From Cylindrospermum sp. FACHB-282 (lineage in GTDB: Bacteria; Cyanobacteriota; Cyanobacteriia; Cyanobacteriales; Nostocaceae), in contig NZ_JACJRJ010000013.1 of NCBI RefSeq assembly GCF_014697195.1, positions 62,001-126,000 on the forward strand: 64,000 bases of DNA, written 5' to 3'. Position 1 is the first letter of the stretch. Each line of letters begins with the position of its first letter. The translations under genes and the position numbers were made by a program. The notes under the pieces are model-generated. The model was not told where the DNA came from and ran no database searches. It saw nothing but the letters and a program-made list of their open reading frames with translations. This document shows, piece after piece, positions 61,350 through 64,000 of this stretch.

Positions 61350-63716
61350 TTACAACTCGCCAAGTTGCCGCCGGGCTGCTGCTAAAATTAACCGTTGTTC
61401 GGCACGAGCGATCGCCTGATATGTTCGCTCAACAGCTTCCGGTTCTACGGAAATAGAAGTGATGCCCCATTGCACCAATTTATCAATAATTTCTGGATAG
61501 AGAGCTGGGGCTTGACCGCAGATTGAACAGGGAATCCCCGCAACTCTGGCCATTTTGATCAATTGTGCGATCGCACCCATTACCGCCGGATGACGTTCAT
61601 CAAATATTTTTGCTAGTTGTCCTTGTTCTCGATCCACTCCTAGCAGTAATTGGGTGAGGTCATTTGTACCAATAGAAATCCCCTCTACACCCGCTTTTAC
61701 ATATTCTGGCAATAAAAATAGCACACTGGGCACTTCTGCCATCATCCACAACTGAAACTGGGAAACCTGGGTTAACCCTGCTTGCTCAACTTTCCGACGG
61801 CAAAATATAAACTCTTCCACAGTCCGCACAAAAGGCAACATGAGGTTGATATTGCTGTAGCCAGATGCCTGTACAGATGCCAAGGCTTTCAGTTCCAACT
61901 CAAAAACCGCAGGATTTTGTAAATAGTTGTATGTTCCGCGTTCACCCAGCATCGATTGTGAAGAAGACTGTAAACCATCACTCAATGATGGCAAATCCTG
62001 GGATCGCCAATCTAGAGAACGATAAAAAACTGGTCGTGGTGCAAAAGCGCGGGCAAATTGCCTAATCTGCTCAGACCAACGCTCTAACAATTCTGCCTGA
62101 CGCCCCCCCAAAAGCCAACTATGGGGATGTTGCCCATCTAGTATAGATAGCACCATCAGTTCTGAGCGCAACAATCCCACTCCATCTACAGGAAAACTTT
62201 GGACTTGCTCGATTAAGCTGGGCTGACTCAGATTAATCAGCAGTTGGGTAGCGATCATGGGTACGTGAGGGGTAAGGGGAGAATCAGGTAATGGGGGGCT
62301 GGGGATTTGGGGAGAAGTTAGTGCTAGATTTTCCCCTGAACCCATTTTCACCTGAACTCCCTCACTTCCGTCACTTCTGATACGATAAACTTCTCCCCTG
62401 TCGCCATCGAGTAATAGGCGTTCGCCATTTTGAATTAGGGTTGTGGCATCTGTCGCACTTACCACGGCAGGGATACACAATTCTCTGGCTAGAATCGCTG
62501 CGTGGCTAGTTAATCCCCCTCGTTCGGTAATAATGCCAGCAACTTGTTGCAGTAATGGTAACCAATCCGGTGTTACCACGGTGGCAATTAAAATTACTCC
62601 CTTGGGTAGTGTTTCGGGTTTCTGTTGTGAACTGCCAATTATGTATGCATTGCCCATCACACGTCCCCCAGCTGCTCCTAAAGCCTTAATGAAGTACAAA
62701 CTCTTAATTACAGATTGGGGAGGGCTAACTTGGGTTAGGAGTAGCTTGGGGGCTGAGGATGTCTGAGCGATAGTCCACTTCATGGTCAAGGTTGTACCTA
62801 TTTCACTCACTAGCTGAGTTCCCAAAGCAATTAATTGTTGCAGGTATTCTTCTGATAAAGCGTACTGTTTTTGTTGGGTTTCCTCAAGCAGGTAGGCTAG
62901 TAGACAAGTACTATCTGCTGTTAGGACTGACTTAGGGAAGGATTGCCCAGTATCTAAACATGGGCCATGATCAACACCATAAGCCAGCATTTTATTCCCC
63001 AATTGTCGCTCTAAGACAACCCCAGTTTCCCTTTGGATGTGATAAGCATCTGGCAATACTTCACCGTTGGCGATCGCCATTCCTAATCCCCAAGTGGCTT
63101 CAATTTCCCAAGTCGATGTGTTGGCATTGAGTAACCCAGAGGCGATCGCATTGTCTACCGGTTGCACTAGCACTGCTAAATTAATTTTTTGCAGGTTAAT
63201 TCCTGCCTGCCGCCAATATAGTAGACTTCTGGCGCGAAATAACTGACTCCAAGTGCGCTTTAATGCTAATGCGATCGCTTCCTCATCACAGGGACAAAAG
63301 ACTGACTCCAGCAATCCAGACATATTCTTCGTTCCCTGTGTAGCACCCGATACAAACAGCGTAGGGCGAAAAATTAAACAGCCAGTTTGCCATTCTCTGG
63401 CTGCTGTGAAAATTTTACTGGCCCACTGGGGTGGTACACTAGCAGTGATAATTTCCTGACGCAAGCGGCCAGCTACATGCTGAAGTTGACGCCAATTATC
63501 TACATCCAGGTGTAAGGAAGAATGGGGTAAGTCAGCTACTAATGAATCTGAACTATTGAGACTTTCTAGAAAGTATCGCAAAACTTCCGCCGAAACTACA
63601 AAACCAGGCACTACCGGGTAACCCCGCTGCATGATTCTGCTCAAGTAAAAGGCTTTGTCGCCTACTTTAGCGCGGTCTTGTAGTTTAATTTGGTCGAGCC
63701 AGTAGAGTTTGTCCAC
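61350..63716 (-). CDS. PEP-synthase/pyruvate phosphate dikinase-like protein
   Basis: A 788-residue protein with three PPDK-type domains: N-terminal ATP-binding (about 1-310), phosphohistidine (GGLTSHAAILAREL, His in TSHA) and C-terminal PEP-binding barrel (SIGTNDLTQLLLGVDR, active Cys in CSICGQ). In the ATP domain the usual VRSSATAED loop is replaced by FRPTLFVSGATQG, so true PEP synthase activity is doubtful. A Pro-rich linker (about 455-485) resembles translated repeat. The start is GTG. It may be a regulatory or substrate-shifted phosphotransferase. Confidence 0.78.
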   Translation of the reverse strand: MDKLYWLDQIKLQDRAKVGDKAFYLSRIMQRGYPVVPGFVVSAEVLRYFLESLNSSDSLVADLPHSSLHLDVDNWRQLQHVAGRLRQEIITASVPPQWASKIFTAAREWQTGCLIFRPTLFVSGATQGTKNMSGLLESVFCPCDEEAIALALKRTWSQLFRARSLLYWRQAGINLQKINLAVLVQPVDNAIASGLLNANTSTWEIEATWGLGMAIANGEVLPDAYHIQRETGVVLERQLGNKMLAYGVDHGPCLDTGQSFPKSVLTADSTCLLAYLLEETQQKQYALSEEYLQQLIALGTQLVSEIGTTLTMKWTIAQTSSAPKLLLTQVSPPQSVIKSLYFIKALGAAGGRVMGNAYIIGSSQQKPETLPKGVILIATVVTPDWLPLLQQVAGIITERGGLTSHAAILARELCIPAVVSATDATTLIQNGERLLLDGDRGEVYRIRSDGSEGVQVKMGSGENLALTSPQIPSPPLPDSPLTPHVPMIATQLLINLSQPSLIEQVQSFPVDGVGLLRSELMVLSILDGQHPHSWLLGGRQAELLERWSEQIRQFARAFAPRPVFYRSLDWRSQDLPSLSDGLQSSSQSMLGERGTYNYLQNPAVFELELKALASVQASGYSNINLMLPFVRTVEEFIFCRRKVEQAGLTQVSQFQLWMMAEVPSVLFLLPEYVKAGVEGISIGTNDLTQLLLGVDREQGQLAKIFDERHPAVMGAIAQLIKMARVAGIPCSICGQAPALYPEIIDKLVQWGITSISVEPEAVERTYQAIARAEQRLILAAARRQLGEL

Positions 63717-64000
63717 TCAATTAGTTGTCAGTTAGCGATATTGTGTTTAATTATTGAGTTTATGGTTAAATCAACTAATTTAAGCTAAAATTTGATCATT
63801 GAAATGATGTTCAAACATTTAATCAGTATTCCATAAGCTGGCAAATTATCCTGTCTGCCCAGAATATTGATATTGCTATAAATTATGCGTGAACTCCTAT
63901 ATTTTTCAGCAAAATAATGCCTAATTAGTCAAAAAAGAAGACATTAATGGGTTTAATCTCAACAAGATATAGGTGGAATCCATATATAAAATTCCGCCAG
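63717..64000. other. AT-rich region upstream of the PEP-synthase-like gene
   Basis: No gene, hairpin or repeat that I can support. It should contain the promoter of the minus-strand gene. Confidence 0.4.

Overview
The window looks like chromosomal DNA of a filamentous, heterocyst-type cyanobacterium of the Nostocales, close to Nostoc/Anabaena. The octamer GCGATCGC (HIP1) is very frequent. Intergenic spaces are filled with heptamer tandem repeats (GGTAATA/TAGCCAT type), GGCAAGATGCC hairpins and short miniature inverted-repeat elements typical of that group. The housekeeping genes (speA, argB, scpA, rnr, ubiX, clpP) read as cyanobacterial proteins. No rRNA, complete tRNA, CRISPR array or intact transposase gene was found.

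Layout. (1) 1-12,085: mostly core genes. These are the end of a TerC-type membrane protein, ndk, speA, a sugar-nucleotide pyrophosphorylase, scpA, an AI-2E family permease, pdxH, an Rpn/PD-(D/E)XK-like protein, a DUF3153 lipoprotein, a TPR protein, argB and aroK. (2) 12,092-13,723: an NB-ARC STAND protein that appears to lack its C-terminal sensor repeats. (3) 14,147-23,800: small conserved proteins, ubiX, rnr, a 1-kb gene-free stretch with RNA-like hairpins, a hypothetical protein, clpP and a DUF255 thioredoxin-like protein. (4) 23,800-29,210: a 1510-residue NACHT-HEAT-metallophosphoesterase protein, bracketed by two copies of one palindromic repeat. (5) 30,070-50,846: a metal-homeostasis island. 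It holds mobA, a metal-chelate binding lipoprotein, FTR1 iron permease, a ferritin-like protein, an HHH lipoprotein, a two-domain multicopper oxidase, two complete ECF-type Co/Ni importers (cbiMNQO and a CbiM-PDGLE fusion/Q/O set), and a heavy-metal efflux locus (DUF305 protein, RND adaptor, RND pump, small lipoprotein, OmpR-type regulator and kinase). (6) 51,036-60,017: a lipoprotein and two cytoplasmic hybrid histidine kinases, one with a long poly-HAMP array. (7) 60,485-63,716: a DUF1361 membrane protein and a divergent PEP-synthase-like protein.

The strongest biological leads are four. The first is the NACHT-HEAT-phosphoesterase gene, a plausible single-gene antiviral or cell-suicide STAND system with freshly duplicated sensor repeats. 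The second is a pair of TTTCAT-N5-TTTCAT direct repeats in front of the DUF305 and RND genes, which match the copper-regulator (CopR) box known from Synechocystis. The third is a candidate structured RNA between rnr and the next gene. The fourth is a recurring pattern in which intergenic-type repeats appear to have inserted in frame inside coding regions. All functional calls come from reading the sequence and from family knowledge; no database search was run.
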